Origin: Syntrophomonas sp. UBA4922
Lineage (GTDB): Bacteria; Bacillota; Syntrophomonadia; Syntrophomonadales; Syntrophomonadaceae
Direction of reading: 5' to 3'
DNA length: 20,503 nucleotides
NCBI GenBank assembly: GCA_002398825.1
Contig: DHBS01000013.1
Coordinates: 1-20,503 of the forward strand
Shown: positions 13,564 to 20,503 of the stretch, piece by piece
Layout of the letters: each line of letters opens with the position of its first letter
Position numbering within the stretch: position 1 is the stretch's first letter
The notes under the pieces: model-generated
Databases searched by the model: none
Seen by the model: the letters and a program-made list of their open reading frames with translations, nothing else
Told to the model about the DNA's origin: nothing
Program-made: the position numbers and the translations under genes

Positions 13564-13652
13564 GAGTGGATTTTTCGGAGTACAAGGCGGAGGCGTGAGC
13601 AATACTGGACCCAGCTCGATTGACGGCAACCAGTAATTCGGAAAAATCTACC
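13564..13652. repeat. 89-base imperfect inverted repeat (hairpin element)
   Basis: The outer arms GTGGATTTTTC (13566-13576) and GAAAAATCTAC (13641-13651) pair over 11 bases (one G-T). An inner stem TACTGG (13603-13608)/CCAGTA (13630-13635) lies inside. Between them runs AAGGCGGAGGCGTGAGCAA, which reads like the interior of dispersed hairpin elements. It fills most of the 204-base gap between pspA and the NfeD gene, and may be a small non-autonomous repeat or an mRNA-processing hairpin. Copy number cannot be judged from one window. Confidence 0.5.
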
Positions 13653-13707
13653 CAGATTATGTGCATGAGTATACGGAATGTTTTACTACCTTCAGGAGGG
13701 AGAACCA

Positions 13708-14238
13708 ATGGAGTCATTATATTGGGGTTGCCTGTGGGGAGGGCTGATTTTTGCCATCATTACCATTATTTTCGGAGATTTGCTGGGCGATATCTGCGGA
13801 GGAATATTTCATTCCCTCTCTTTTGATCATTTGGATTTCCTCAGTCCCGTGGTCCTGGTCAGCGGCATCACCATTTTTGGCGGAGCCGGCATTATGCTTG
13901 GACGCATCAGTTCGCTGGCCGCAGCTTCGGTGGCCGTGTTTTCCGTAATAATTGCCCTGATATTTTCCATATTGATCTATTTTGTCAATGTCAGGCCCAT
14001 GAAAAACGCGGAGAATTCCAGTGGATATTCCATGGCGGAACTGGTGGGGAAAATCGGGACTGTGAGCGTACCGGTCCCTGGAAACGGGTTTGGAGAAATT
14101 TTGGTCAAAATAGGCGGAGGCAATACCAATCATATCGCCTGCAGCTGCAACGGAGAGGACTTCCCGATGGGAACCCGGGTGGTTGTGGCTGAGGTTGAGA
14201 ATGGAGTTTTGAAGGTCTTTTTGTACGAAGAGCAGTAA
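13708..14238 (+). CDS. NfeD-like membrane protein, YuaF type, 176 aa
   Basis: The start is ATG 13708 behind CAGGAGGGAG (13694-13702); the in-frame ATG at 13678 is unsupported. Three membrane helices lie at about residues 4-27, 42-65 and 68-95. They are followed by a soluble NfeD OB-fold domain at about 105-176 (LVGKIGTVSVPVPGNGFGEI, then FPMGTRVVVAEVENGVLKVF). There is no ClpP-like protease domain, so it belongs to the short NfeD1b class. In Bacillus subtilis the equivalent YuaF (about 174 aa) is encoded beside the flotillin FloT and influences membrane fluidity. Here the flotillin gene starts 16 bases downstream, so the two are surely co-transcribed. Confidence 0.92.
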   Translation: MESLYWGCLWGGLIFAIITIIFGDLLGDICGGIFHSLSFDHLDFLSPVVLVSGITIFGGAGIMLGRISSLAAASVAVFSVIIALIFSILIYFVNVRPMKNAENSSGYSMAELVGKIGTVSVPVPGNGFGEILVKIGGGNTNHIACSCNGEDFPMGTRVVVAEVENGVLKVFLYEEQ

Positions 14239-14254
14239 AAGGAGGATTGATGCC

Positions 14255-15721
14255 ATGCCGGGCATATTAAGCGTTATAACGGTTCCACTGATCGTAATTG
14301 TGATTGTTTTGGTGCTGGGTCTGGCTTTTTGGGCCAGATACAAGACGGTGGGCCCCGACGAAGCCATGATTGTGACCGGGTCCATGCTGGGCAGCAAAAA
14401 TGTGCTTTCCGACGATCCGGGGCGAAAGATAAAAATCGTCCGGGGAGGCGGCGCATTTATACTGCCTATTTTCCAGGAAGCGAATTTTCTTTCCTTGCTA
14501 TCCCACAAACTGGATGTTACCACGCCTGAAGTCTACACCGAACTAGGTGTTCCGGTCATGGCTGACGGAGTCGCAATCATTAAAATCGGAGGTTCCGTGG
14601 AGGATGTGGTAACGGCCGCCGAACAATTCATGGGAAAACCCAAAGAGGCTCTGCAGCAGGAGGCTCAAGAGGTGTTGGAAGGCCACCTCCGGGCCATTCT
14701 CGGTACTATGACGGTGGAAGAAGTGTACCGCAACCGTGATAAGTTTGCCCAGGAGGTGCAGGCGGTCGCCGCCAATGATCTCAAGAAAATGGGCCTGCAA
14801 ATCGTTTCCTTTACGATTAAGGATGTCCGCGACAAGCAAGGCTACCTGGACGCTCTGGGCAAGCCCAGAATAGCAGCCGTCAAACGTGACGCCGAGATCG
14901 GTGAAGCGCAAGCCATAAGGGATGCACGTATTCAGAAAGCGCTGGCCGATGAAGAAGCCCAAAAGGCAGAATTGCTGAGAGACACCAATGTGGCCGAAGC
15001 TTTTAAAGAAAAGGAACTTCAGGTCGCCGCCTTTAAAAAGGAACAGGATACCGCCAGAGCCGCAGCGGATCAGGCTTATAAAATTCAGCAGGCCAAATCC
15101 GAGCAGGTGGCGGTGGAAGAACAGATGCGGATAGAGATGGTGAGAAAAGACCGGGAAATTGACTTGCAGGAAAGGGAAATCTTACGCCGCCAGAAACAAT
15201 ACGACGCCGAAGTGAAGAAAAAGGCTGACGCCGATCGTTACGCGGTAGAGCAGGCGGCTGAGGCGGACAAGGCCAAACGCCTGCGGGAAGCGGACGCGTT
15301 GCAGTATAAAATAGAGGCGGAAGCCAAAGGCAGCGCAGAGCAAAAACGCCTGGAAGGGTTGGCCATTGCCGATGCGGAAAGAGCCAAAGGAACTGCCGAA
15401 GCCGAGGTCATACGCCTGCGCGGTTTGGCCGAAGCGGAAGCCAAACAAAAACTGGCCGAGGCTTTTGAAAAATACGGAGAGGCGGCGGTATTGGACATCA
15501 TCGTAAAAATGCTGCCGGAATTGGCCGCCAAAATTTCCGAACCGTTAAAATCCATCGACAGCTTAACGGTAGTTGACACCGGCAACGGGGCGGGCGCGGC
15601 CCGTCTGAGCAACTATGTAACATCATTGATGGCAACCGCACCGGAAATGCTGAAATCAGTGTCGGGAATAGATATCAATCAGATGGTTACAGGGCTGACC
15701 CATAAACAGCCTCAGCCCTAG
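14255..15721 (+). CDS. floT: Flotillin, FloT/YuaG-like SPFH protein, 488 aa
   Basis: ATG 14255 follows GGAGG (14241-14245) at 9 bases. Residues 5-27 are an N-terminal membrane segment; residues 30-210 are an SPFH/Band 7 domain (KTVGPDEAMIVTG, ADGVAIIKIGGSVEDVVTAA, LRAILGTMTVEEVYRNRDKF, LQIVSFTIKDV). A long coiled coil rich in Glu-Ala repeats runs from about 215 to 400 (AEAEAKQKLAEAFEKYGEAA near its end). The C-terminal flotillin region reads ILDIIVKMLPELAAKISEPL-like and ends QPQP. Length and order match FloT (about 509 aa) and not the shorter FloA. Flotillins oligomerise at the membrane and organise fluid or lipid-ordered regions. It is the last gene of the NfeD-flotillin unit. Confidence 0.94.
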   Translation: MPGILSVITVPLIVIVIVLVLGLAFWARYKTVGPDEAMIVTGSMLGSKNVLSDDPGRKIKIVRGGGAFILPIFQEANFLSLLSHKLDVTTPEVYTELGVPVMADGVAIIKIGGSVEDVVTAAEQFMGKPKEALQQEAQEVLEGHLRAILGTMTVEEVYRNRDKFAQEVQAVAANDLKKMGLQIVSFTIKDVRDKQGYLDALGKPRIAAVKRDAEIGEAQAIRDARIQKALADEEAQKAELLRDTNVAEAFKEKELQVAAFKKEQDTARAAADQAYKIQQAKSEQVAVEEQMRIEMVRKDREIDLQEREILRRQKQYDAEVKKKADADRYAVEQAAEADKAKRLREADALQYKIEAEAKGSAEQKRLEGLAIADAERAKGTAEAEVIRLRGLAEAEAKQKLAEAFEKYGEAAVLDIIVKMLPELAAKISEPLKSIDSLTVVDTGNGAGAARLSNYVTSLMATAPEMLKSVSGIDINQMVTGLTHKQPQP

Positions 15722-15745
15722 CAACAATTGGGGGAAACGGAAAAA

Positions 15746-15772
15746 GGCGACAGTGAAAACCTCTCTGTCGCC
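15746..15772 (+). terminator. Probable terminator of the flotillin operon
   Basis: GGCGACAG (15746-15753) pairs with CTGTCGCC (15765-15772) around an 11-base loop. The tail is CAAATTATT, poor in T, so efficiency is uncertain. A second near-perfect palindrome CAAGTGGCCCACTTG lies at 15790-15804 and may be an operator for the next gene. Confidence 0.55.
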
Positions 15773-15880
15773 CAAATTATTCATACCCGCAAGTGGCCCA
15801 CTTGTGTCACAATTATTTACATATTATTGTATTATCGGTAATTATGATATATCAATGTAGAATTGTTTGGGGAGAAGAAA

Positions 15881-16285
15881 ATGAATTCAGACAGAATGGG
15901 AATAGTTCAGAAGTTAATCATTATGTGGACAGCAGTATTGCTTATAGGTGTCCTTTTTGGCGTGATGACTAAGTCGCATGCCTATTATTCGATCAGTTAT
16001 AATTTGATGTTTAATCTACTAGTAACATTTTTAGGGTATATCCTGGTAGGCATCTTGTTAGGTATGCATCACTATATTAATGAAAATAAAAAAGATGGAT
16101 CATGGAAGATCGATTGGAGTCTTATCTTCGGGTTTATTCTCCCCGTTTCTGTTTTATATGTAGCTTTTATATTTAATATCTTGAACATAAGTGCGTTCAT
16201 TATTTCGCGGTTGGGAGTGGAATTCCCCCTCATATTAGGAGTGATCATAGGTTATACGGCGGTTTTGGCCTTATATAAAAATTGA
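15881..16285 (+). CDS. Four-helix membrane protein of unknown function, 134 aa
   Basis: The start chosen is ATG 15881 behind GGGGAGAAG; the frame is open back to a TTG at 15863, which has no ribosome site. Four hydrophobic segments lie at about residues 10-30, 40-62, 78-98 and 112-132, with a charged loop between two and three (NENKKDGSWKIDWS). It has no catalytic motif that I recognise. The gene is clearly more AT-rich than its neighbours, suggesting a different origin. It is convergent with the DUF4825-like gene, 88 bases apart, and no strong terminator was found between them. Confidence 0.75.
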   Translation: MNSDRMGIVQKLIIMWTAVLLIGVLFGVMTKSHAYYSISYNLMFNLLVTFLGYILVGILLGMHHYINENKKDGSWKIDWSLIFGFILPVSVLYVAFIFNILNISAFIISRLGVEFPLILGVIIGYTAVLALYKN

Positions 16286-16373
16286 TTGCAATGAGAAGGT
16301 TTATGATTCTCAAGGCTGCCGCATTGTCTTCCTTAAGCTAATATTTGGCGGGGAACGCGACCTCTTGAAATGC

Positions 16374-16976
16374 TTATTGATCGAGGCCCATAGCGTGGTA
16401 GTAGTTGACCGTATCCATCACATTACGCTCCCATACAACTGTTTGTACTTTAGGGGGAAATGTTTCTACAAAGTCTTCTTTAGTAAGTCCGAAGGGCCTA
16501 ATTTGTTCTCCGAACAGGGTTTCGGCATCGGCTCTCATTATGGGTACGCCCCCAAAACCATAATCCGCCTGTTCAAAATTAAATACCACACCTTCGATAT
16601 AGTCGAAAACTGCAAATAGTACGATGGCATCCTGCATTTGCCTGGTAAAGTCGACCGTATAGTCCGGTTCTGCTGCGGTGAGCTTTAATTGATAACTTAT
16701 TTGCAAAATCCCGTTATCCTCCCCATAATTTACGGCTTTGACGGTAAGTATGTCTTTTGACTGCAAAAGCCCGGCCAGCTTGGCGAAACTCTCCGCATCA
16801 TAAGCCATATTGCGATAGGTATAAATCAATTCATAATCATAGCGCAAATCCGGGGTCGCTATTCTGCCGGAGGGTCCCTCCTGATCCCTTTTTTGAGCAG
16901 TAAACCAGACAGATGATGCCAGCAAAACAACGATTATAAATAAAGCCCATACCGCTTTGAATCCTGTCTTTTGCAC
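16374..16976 (-). CDS. Membrane-anchored DUF4825-like protein, 200 aa
   Basis: The start is GTG 16976-16974, preceded by AGGGGTG at 5 bases. Residues 8-27 (AVWALFIIVVLLASSVWFTA) are an uncleaved N-terminal anchor. The extracytoplasmic part contains ELIYTYRNMAYDAESFAKLA, then ISYQLKLTA and FAVFDYIEGVVFNF, which resembles the DUF4825 pattern ('dl-kyk--YvGdas-v--l'), a domain found in Firmicute membrane proteins often linked to regulators. The C-terminus (GLTKEDFVETFPPKVQTVVW) completes the fold. No lipobox is present. It stands 175 bases downstream of the transporter operon on the same strand. The family assignment is tentative. Confidence 0.75.
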   Translation of the reverse strand: MQKTGFKAVWALFIIVVLLASSVWFTAQKRDQEGPSGRIATPDLRYDYELIYTYRNMAYDAESFAKLAGLLQSKDILTVKAVNYGEDNGILQISYQLKLTAAEPDYTVDFTRQMQDAIVLFAVFDYIEGVVFNFEQADYGFGGVPIMRADAETLFGEQIRPFGLTKEDFVETFPPKVQTVVWERNVMDTVNYYHAMGLDQ

Positions 16977-17151
16977 TTTTCACCCCTGCTTTCCAGAAAA
17001 TTCATTTAAAAACCCCCAAAAGAGTAAAATATCTTTCCATAAAGACCGGTCTCAAAGGCTGACGGCATCAATCAAAGTGTCATTTTGAATGTCTGAAAGT
17101 TATCAAACCCCCGTCCTTTGTCACCCGTTGACACCAAGACAGTGATCCCGC

Positions 17152-18540
17152 TTATTCGGTCCGGATGGCATCCAGGGCGCTGAGCTTCATGGCCCGGTTG
17201 GCAGGCGAGTAGCCCGCAATCAACCCCACCAGGGTGGAAAAGGCCACTGCCGAAAGCACCAGGCCCATGGGAATAACTGATATTTTGGTCGCGCCGGCCA
17301 TCCCTTGGCTCATAAACCGGGCTGCTGCCATGTTTAATCCCAATGAAATCAGGCTGCTGCAGCATACCCCGATGATTCCTCCGGAAATCCCGATGATGCC
17401 GGCTTCCAGAAGAAACATCTTTTTGATGTCGCGAAGATTGGCCCCCAGAACCTTAATCACGCCGATTTCCCTGGTTCTTTCATAGATGCTCATGATCATG
17501 GTGTTGGTGATGCCGATGGCTGCCACCAGAAGACTGACCGCTCCAATTCCTCCCAGGATGGCCTGAATGACCCGGAACTGCTTGTTCACGCTTTCAAGCA
17601 TCTCGGTCAGGCTATGGGGCTGATACCCCATTTGGCCAATTTGTTCCTGAATCGACTGGACCTGCTGTATATCCGCCACTTTGACCTTGATGACGTTGTA
17701 TTTGTCTTCAGAGTTCTGGGAGCTTCTGGGCAGATGTCGGGCTTTGCGTTCCTCTTCCTGAATTTTTTCCAGGGTGGTGATGTTCATATAAGCGCTGTAG
17801 GTTTCTTCACCATGATTTTCTTTAAGAATACCGACTCCTTTTATCTTGACGGGGCTGGGGGGGATATAGTCATCGTCCCCTTCAGCTTCGCTCCTGCGTC
17901 TCTCTCCATACCCCATGTCGGTAGTGATCTGCAATTTGTCGCTGAGGAGATTTACGGGGGGCTTGGGCTCCGGTCCTTCTTTAGACCCGGTGCCGCCTAC
18001 GACGTAAGTGGAGGAATAGAAACCTTCGCGGGGGTCATTTTGCAGCCTGGGATTACGAAAATTAAAAGCCACTTGCTTGCCAAAAACCATCGCTTCTTTG
18101 TCCCCGGCCATCAACAGACGGCCTTGTTCCACCTCAAAGTCAAAGGCTTCCATGAGAGCGGGATCCAACCCGATGACATTCACGTCGCCTACCATTTTCC
18201 CCTCAATCACACGTAAATAGGCATTTTTTACCGGCATAACCGCCTCTACCCCAGAGATTTTCCGGAAACTGGCCACTGCGGCATCATCCAGCCGCACTTC
18301 CGGGCTCCTTTTGGAAGTCTGCTCCATACTATAACCTCCGCCCCGGCGTACTTCGATAACGTTGAGGCTGCCCATTTGCTGCAGGCTTTCCTGAAAGCTG
18401 GCGTCCATGGCAAAGCCCAGGGAGAGCATAAGAATGATGGAGCTGGTCCCGATGACCACCCCCAGCATGGTAAGAAAGGTGCGCAGCTTTCTCCGCCTCA
18501 GGTTTCCGAAACTCATCTTCACCAAATCCAGACTATTCAT
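17152..18540 (-). CDS. MacB/FtsX-type ABC transporter permease, 462 aa
   Basis: ATG 18540-18538 overlaps the end of the upstream gene by 8 bases, so translation is probably coupled; a TTG one codon earlier is less likely. Topology is that of MacB permeases: one N-terminal helix (FGNLRRRKLRTFLTMLGVVI, then GTSSIILML), a large extracytoplasmic domain at about 46-320, then three helices. The conserved FtsX loop reads SIYERTREIGVIKVLGA and the C-terminus PANRAMKLSALDAIRTE. MacB-type pumps use ATP on the inner face to drive conformational change outside the membrane (mechanotransmission), moving peptides, lipoproteins or antibiotics. Here the ATPase is a separate protein and the MacA adaptor is replaced by a COG1361-type protein. 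Confidence 0.93.
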   Translation of the reverse strand: MNSLDLVKMSFGNLRRRKLRTFLTMLGVVIGTSSIILMLSLGFAMDASFQESLQQMGSLNVIEVRRGGGYSMEQTSKRSPEVRLDDAAVASFRKISGVEAVMPVKNAYLRVIEGKMVGDVNVIGLDPALMEAFDFEVEQGRLLMAGDKEAMVFGKQVAFNFRNPRLQNDPREGFYSSTYVVGGTGSKEGPEPKPPVNLLSDKLQITTDMGYGERRRSEAEGDDDYIPPSPVKIKGVGILKENHGEETYSAYMNITTLEKIQEEERKARHLPRSSQNSEDKYNVIKVKVADIQQVQSIQEQIGQMGYQPHSLTEMLESVNKQFRVIQAILGGIGAVSLLVAAIGITNTMIMSIYERTREIGVIKVLGANLRDIKKMFLLEAGIIGISGGIIGVCCSSLISLGLNMAAARFMSQGMAGATKISVIPMGLVLSAVAFSTLVGLIAGYSPANRAMKLSALDAIRTE

Positions 18541-20239
18541 CAAAGTTCACATCCTCAATCCGTTTCCTGCGCCTGCGGCGCACAATGATAAAGGCCAGCC
18601 CGCCGATGACAATCGCCGCAGCTCCTGCCAGCAACGGGGTTTTAAATCCTCCCTGGGCTTTAACCATATTCTCCGGCGGCTCCATCACGAAAGGCTCCGG
18701 CGACGACATGGCTTCGACTTGAAAGTCCTTTTTGATCTCGTAGAGCTGCCCCATGTCATCGTTGTAGGAGAATATGATCGATCCGCTGCAGACCCCTTCC
18801 TGATGCGGAGTTAAGGTCACTTCGAAATAATCGCTTTTGCCGGGTTCCAGGTTGCCGATGTATTCGGCCCCGTCTTGTATGTCGAAATCTCCTTCGGTGC
18901 GGATCATTAAATTCCTGACCGCAGCTTTGCCGGCATTAAAATAGGTCGCCGACAATCCGAAAGGAGATCCGGCAAAAATTTCATCCGGTTTTTCCAGCAT
19001 CGGGACCACCAGTTCACTCTCCTGAATCACCGTCACCCCTATCAGTTCTTTGTCGGTGTATTTATTGCCTTTCTGATCTTCATATTCAAGGTCGGCGGTG
19101 ATGTTGTAGGTTTTGCTGGCAGCGTCCAGCTTGGACTTCCATCTGACGGCCTGAGACATATTGCCGCCGGCGGGAATTGTTTCCGTAACAAAGGAACTGC
19201 CGCTGTTAACCGGAGAAAATATGTTTTCATCAGAGGTAAAACTGACTTTGATATTGTAGACATCCTTGCTGGAACTGGTGTTGAGAAAAGCAAGCTGCAG
19301 GTCAAAAACCTCGCCCGGCCGTACAAAATCATTCCCGTAGGAGTAATTTTCTATGATCAGCCGCGGGCTCGATTTAATATTTTTCCCTTCCCCGCTGCTG
19401 CCTTCTATGGCCAAATAAACTTTGCTTTCGGCGCTAAACTCCTGATTGGATTCGTTTTTGTATTTAATGGTCACATCCAGGGCATAAGAGCCGCTTTCGA
19501 TGCCGGGATCGGCGTACACCTTAAAGGGCAAGGCTTTAAACTCTCCTCCCTTCATCTCAGTGACATAAAGCGTGTCCAGGGCCTGGTCCAGCCGTAAACC
19601 GGTGGAGGTGAAACCGGCCAGTTTCACCTGGATATCTTTGGCGATGAACTCGCCTTCATTCTTTATTTGCAGCTTGATCTCCGTGCTTTCGCCGCTGTCC
19701 AGGGTTTCATTATTCAACAGCAGATCCATGACGCGCAGCGCCGGCGCTTTATTATTGATGATCTTTATAAAAATGGTGCCGGTGGCGCTGCCCTCCCTGC
19801 CGCCGTCAGTAGTATAATCCACCTTAACGGAAATGGGATAAACCCCGGACGCGGTTCCCGGAGCCACTTTTAAGCCTGGGAACCTGGCGTACTCAATGTC
19901 CCGCGAGCCGATGGATACCATGGCTGTCTGCAGGGACATGCCAGCGATTTGAAATGGGAATGCATCCGGCTTATCAACCAGCAGAGACACGTTGACATTA
20001 CGGGCGGTGCCTTGATGGAGATTTTCAACCGGCACGGACAAAGTGTCTTCTTCTCCCGCCATAAAGGTCGGTATGGATGCGCTGCGGCCGATTATCAGCT
20101 TCGGATCCTGGATAATCTCCATCTCCTCCGCCTGAAGAACGGCATTCCGCCCGCTCCATGGGAAGGGGATATCTCCCGGCGTTGTCAGTGTAAAAATGAC
20201 CATTAAAGCGACAGATAAATAGAGTATCCGATTTTTCAT
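18533..20239 (-). CDS. COG1361/NEW3-type envelope protein of the ABC operon, 568 aa
   Basis: ATG 20239-20237 follows GAGGAGAG and overlaps the stop of the ATPase gene by 4 bases (ATGA). A signal peptide occupies about residues 1-37. The body is a series of about four Ig-like beta domains of the CARDB/NEW3 kind, each with an NxG or N-T motif: VENLHQGTARNVNVSLLV, IKNEGEFIAKDIQVKLAG, AFLNTSSSKDVYNIKVSF and YFNAGKAAVRNLMIRTEG. One C-terminal helix (TPLLAGAAAIVIGGLAFIIV) and a basic stop-transfer tail (RRRRRKR) anchor it, so nearly all of it faces outward. COG1361 proteins of this kind recur beside LolD/MacB-like transporters in Firmicutes and archaea. It may take the place of MacA as the extracellular partner. 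Confidence 0.88.
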   Translation of the reverse strand: MKNRILYLSVALMVIFTLTTPGDIPFPWSGRNAVLQAEEMEIIQDPKLIIGRSASIPTFMAGEEDTLSVPVENLHQGTARNVNVSLLVDKPDAFPFQIAGMSLQTAMVSIGSRDIEYARFPGLKVAPGTASGVYPISVKVDYTTDGGREGSATGTIFIKIINNKAPALRVMDLLLNNETLDSGESTEIKLQIKNEGEFIAKDIQVKLAGFTSTGLRLDQALDTLYVTEMKGGEFKALPFKVYADPGIESGSYALDVTIKYKNESNQEFSAESKVYLAIEGSSGEGKNIKSSPRLIIENYSYGNDFVRPGEVFDLQLAFLNTSSSKDVYNIKVSFTSDENIFSPVNSGSSFVTETIPAGGNMSQAVRWKSKLDAASKTYNITADLEYEDQKGNKYTDKELIGVTVIQESELVVPMLEKPDEIFAGSPFGLSATYFNAGKAAVRNLMIRTEGDFDIQDGAEYIGNLEPGKSDYFEVTLTPHQEGVCSGSIIFSYNDDMGQLYEIKKDFQVEAMSSPEPFVMEPPENMVKAQGGFKTPLLAGAAAIVIGGLAFIIVRRRRRKRIEDVNFDE

Positions 20240-20503
20240 GACATTCTCTCCTCAAGTTGCATGATTTGCTCCTGAGCAATATTTCCGTCCAGAAAATGGA
20301 TGATACGGTGGGCAAAAGCGGCAATATCGCGATCGTGGGTAATGAGGACCAGGGTTTGTTGATGTTCTTTGGCCAGGCCCAGCATCAGCTGCATGATCTC
20401 CATACTTACCCGGGAATCCAGATTTCCGGTGGGTTCATCAGCGAGGATGATGGGCGGTTTGCCGACAAAAGCGCGGGCAATGCCCACCCGCTGCTGCTGG
20501 CCG
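20236..20503 (-). CDS. ABC transporter ATP-binding protein, LolD/MacB type (partial, C-terminal 88 aa)
   Basis: The gene enters from the right edge; its N-terminus with Walker A lies outside the window. The visible part begins inside the ABC signature (GQQQRVGIARAF), followed by Walker B and D-loop (PPIILADEPTGNLDS) and the H-loop histidine (LVLITHDRDI). The 'DEPTGNLDS' wording is typical of the MacB/LolD/FtsE subgroup. It ends with a 4-base overlap with the COG1361 gene, so the three genes form one tightly coupled operon: ATPase, outer domain protein, permease. Confidence 0.93.
   Translation of the reverse strand, partial: GQQQRVGIARAFVGKPPIILADEPTGNLDSRVSMEIMQLMLGLAKEHQQTLVLITHDRDIAAFAHRIIHFLDGNIAQEQIMQLEERMS

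Overview
The window reads as chromosomal DNA from a low-to-medium-GC, anaerobe-like Firmicute (Clostridia sensu lato). Shine-Dalgarno sites are strong (AAGGAGG type), promoters are sigma-A-like, terminators are hairpin plus T-run, and the gene families are typical of that group (GerMN lipoprotein, PspA/NfeD/flotillin, LytTR regulator, XRE regulators, COG1361 envelope protein). A syntrophic or Peptococcaceae/Syntrophomonadaceae-like host is a guess. No rRNA, tRNA, CRISPR array or intact insertion sequence was seen.

Layout. 1-3691: the possible 3' end of a gene, a strong hairpin terminator, an easily missed 51-residue membrane protein on the minus strand, then a divergent gene for an 894-residue fusion of a class III aminotransferase with a cyanobacterial-type acyl-ACP reductase (AAR) homologue, followed by a DUF1285-like gene. 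3692-5682: an AT-rich accessory-looking patch with two divergent XRE regulators around a TTTTGTTAACAAAA palindrome, and two small membrane proteins (32 and 100 aa). 5683-7326 (minus): a membrane-anchored SRPBCC protein and a radical SAM protein. 7473-8258: a receiver-LytTR regulator with a degenerate receiver and no kinase beside it. 8259-8707: a 449-base leader region with RNA hairpins and two possible tiny ORFs, ahead of a two-gene operon (8708-11711) for a ChlI-like AAA+ ATPase and a MIDAS-containing VWA protein. 11712-11955: a promoter followed by a terminator with no gene between, a candidate small RNA or attenuator carrying CTCCTCC. 11956-12561: a GerMN lipoprotein. 12832-15721: an envelope-stress and membrane-organisation cluster of PspA, NfeD (YuaF-like) and flotillin (FloT-like). 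15881-16976: a four-helix membrane protein convergent with a membrane-anchored DUF4825-like protein. 17152-20503 (minus): an overlapping operon of an ABC ATPase (cut by the window edge), a large signal-peptide protein of the COG1361/NEW3 type and a MacB/FtsX-type permease.

How they fit together. Several units concern the cell envelope (PspA/NfeD/flotillin, the ABC/COG1361/FtsX transporter, the SRPBCC anchor, GerMN). The AAA+/VWA pair looks like a chelatase-style or MoxR-style remodelling machine that has lost any link to tetrapyrrole genes. The least described items are the aminotransferase-AAR fusion, the AAA+/VWA operon with its leader, and the small-RNA-like intergenic element at 11743-11877.
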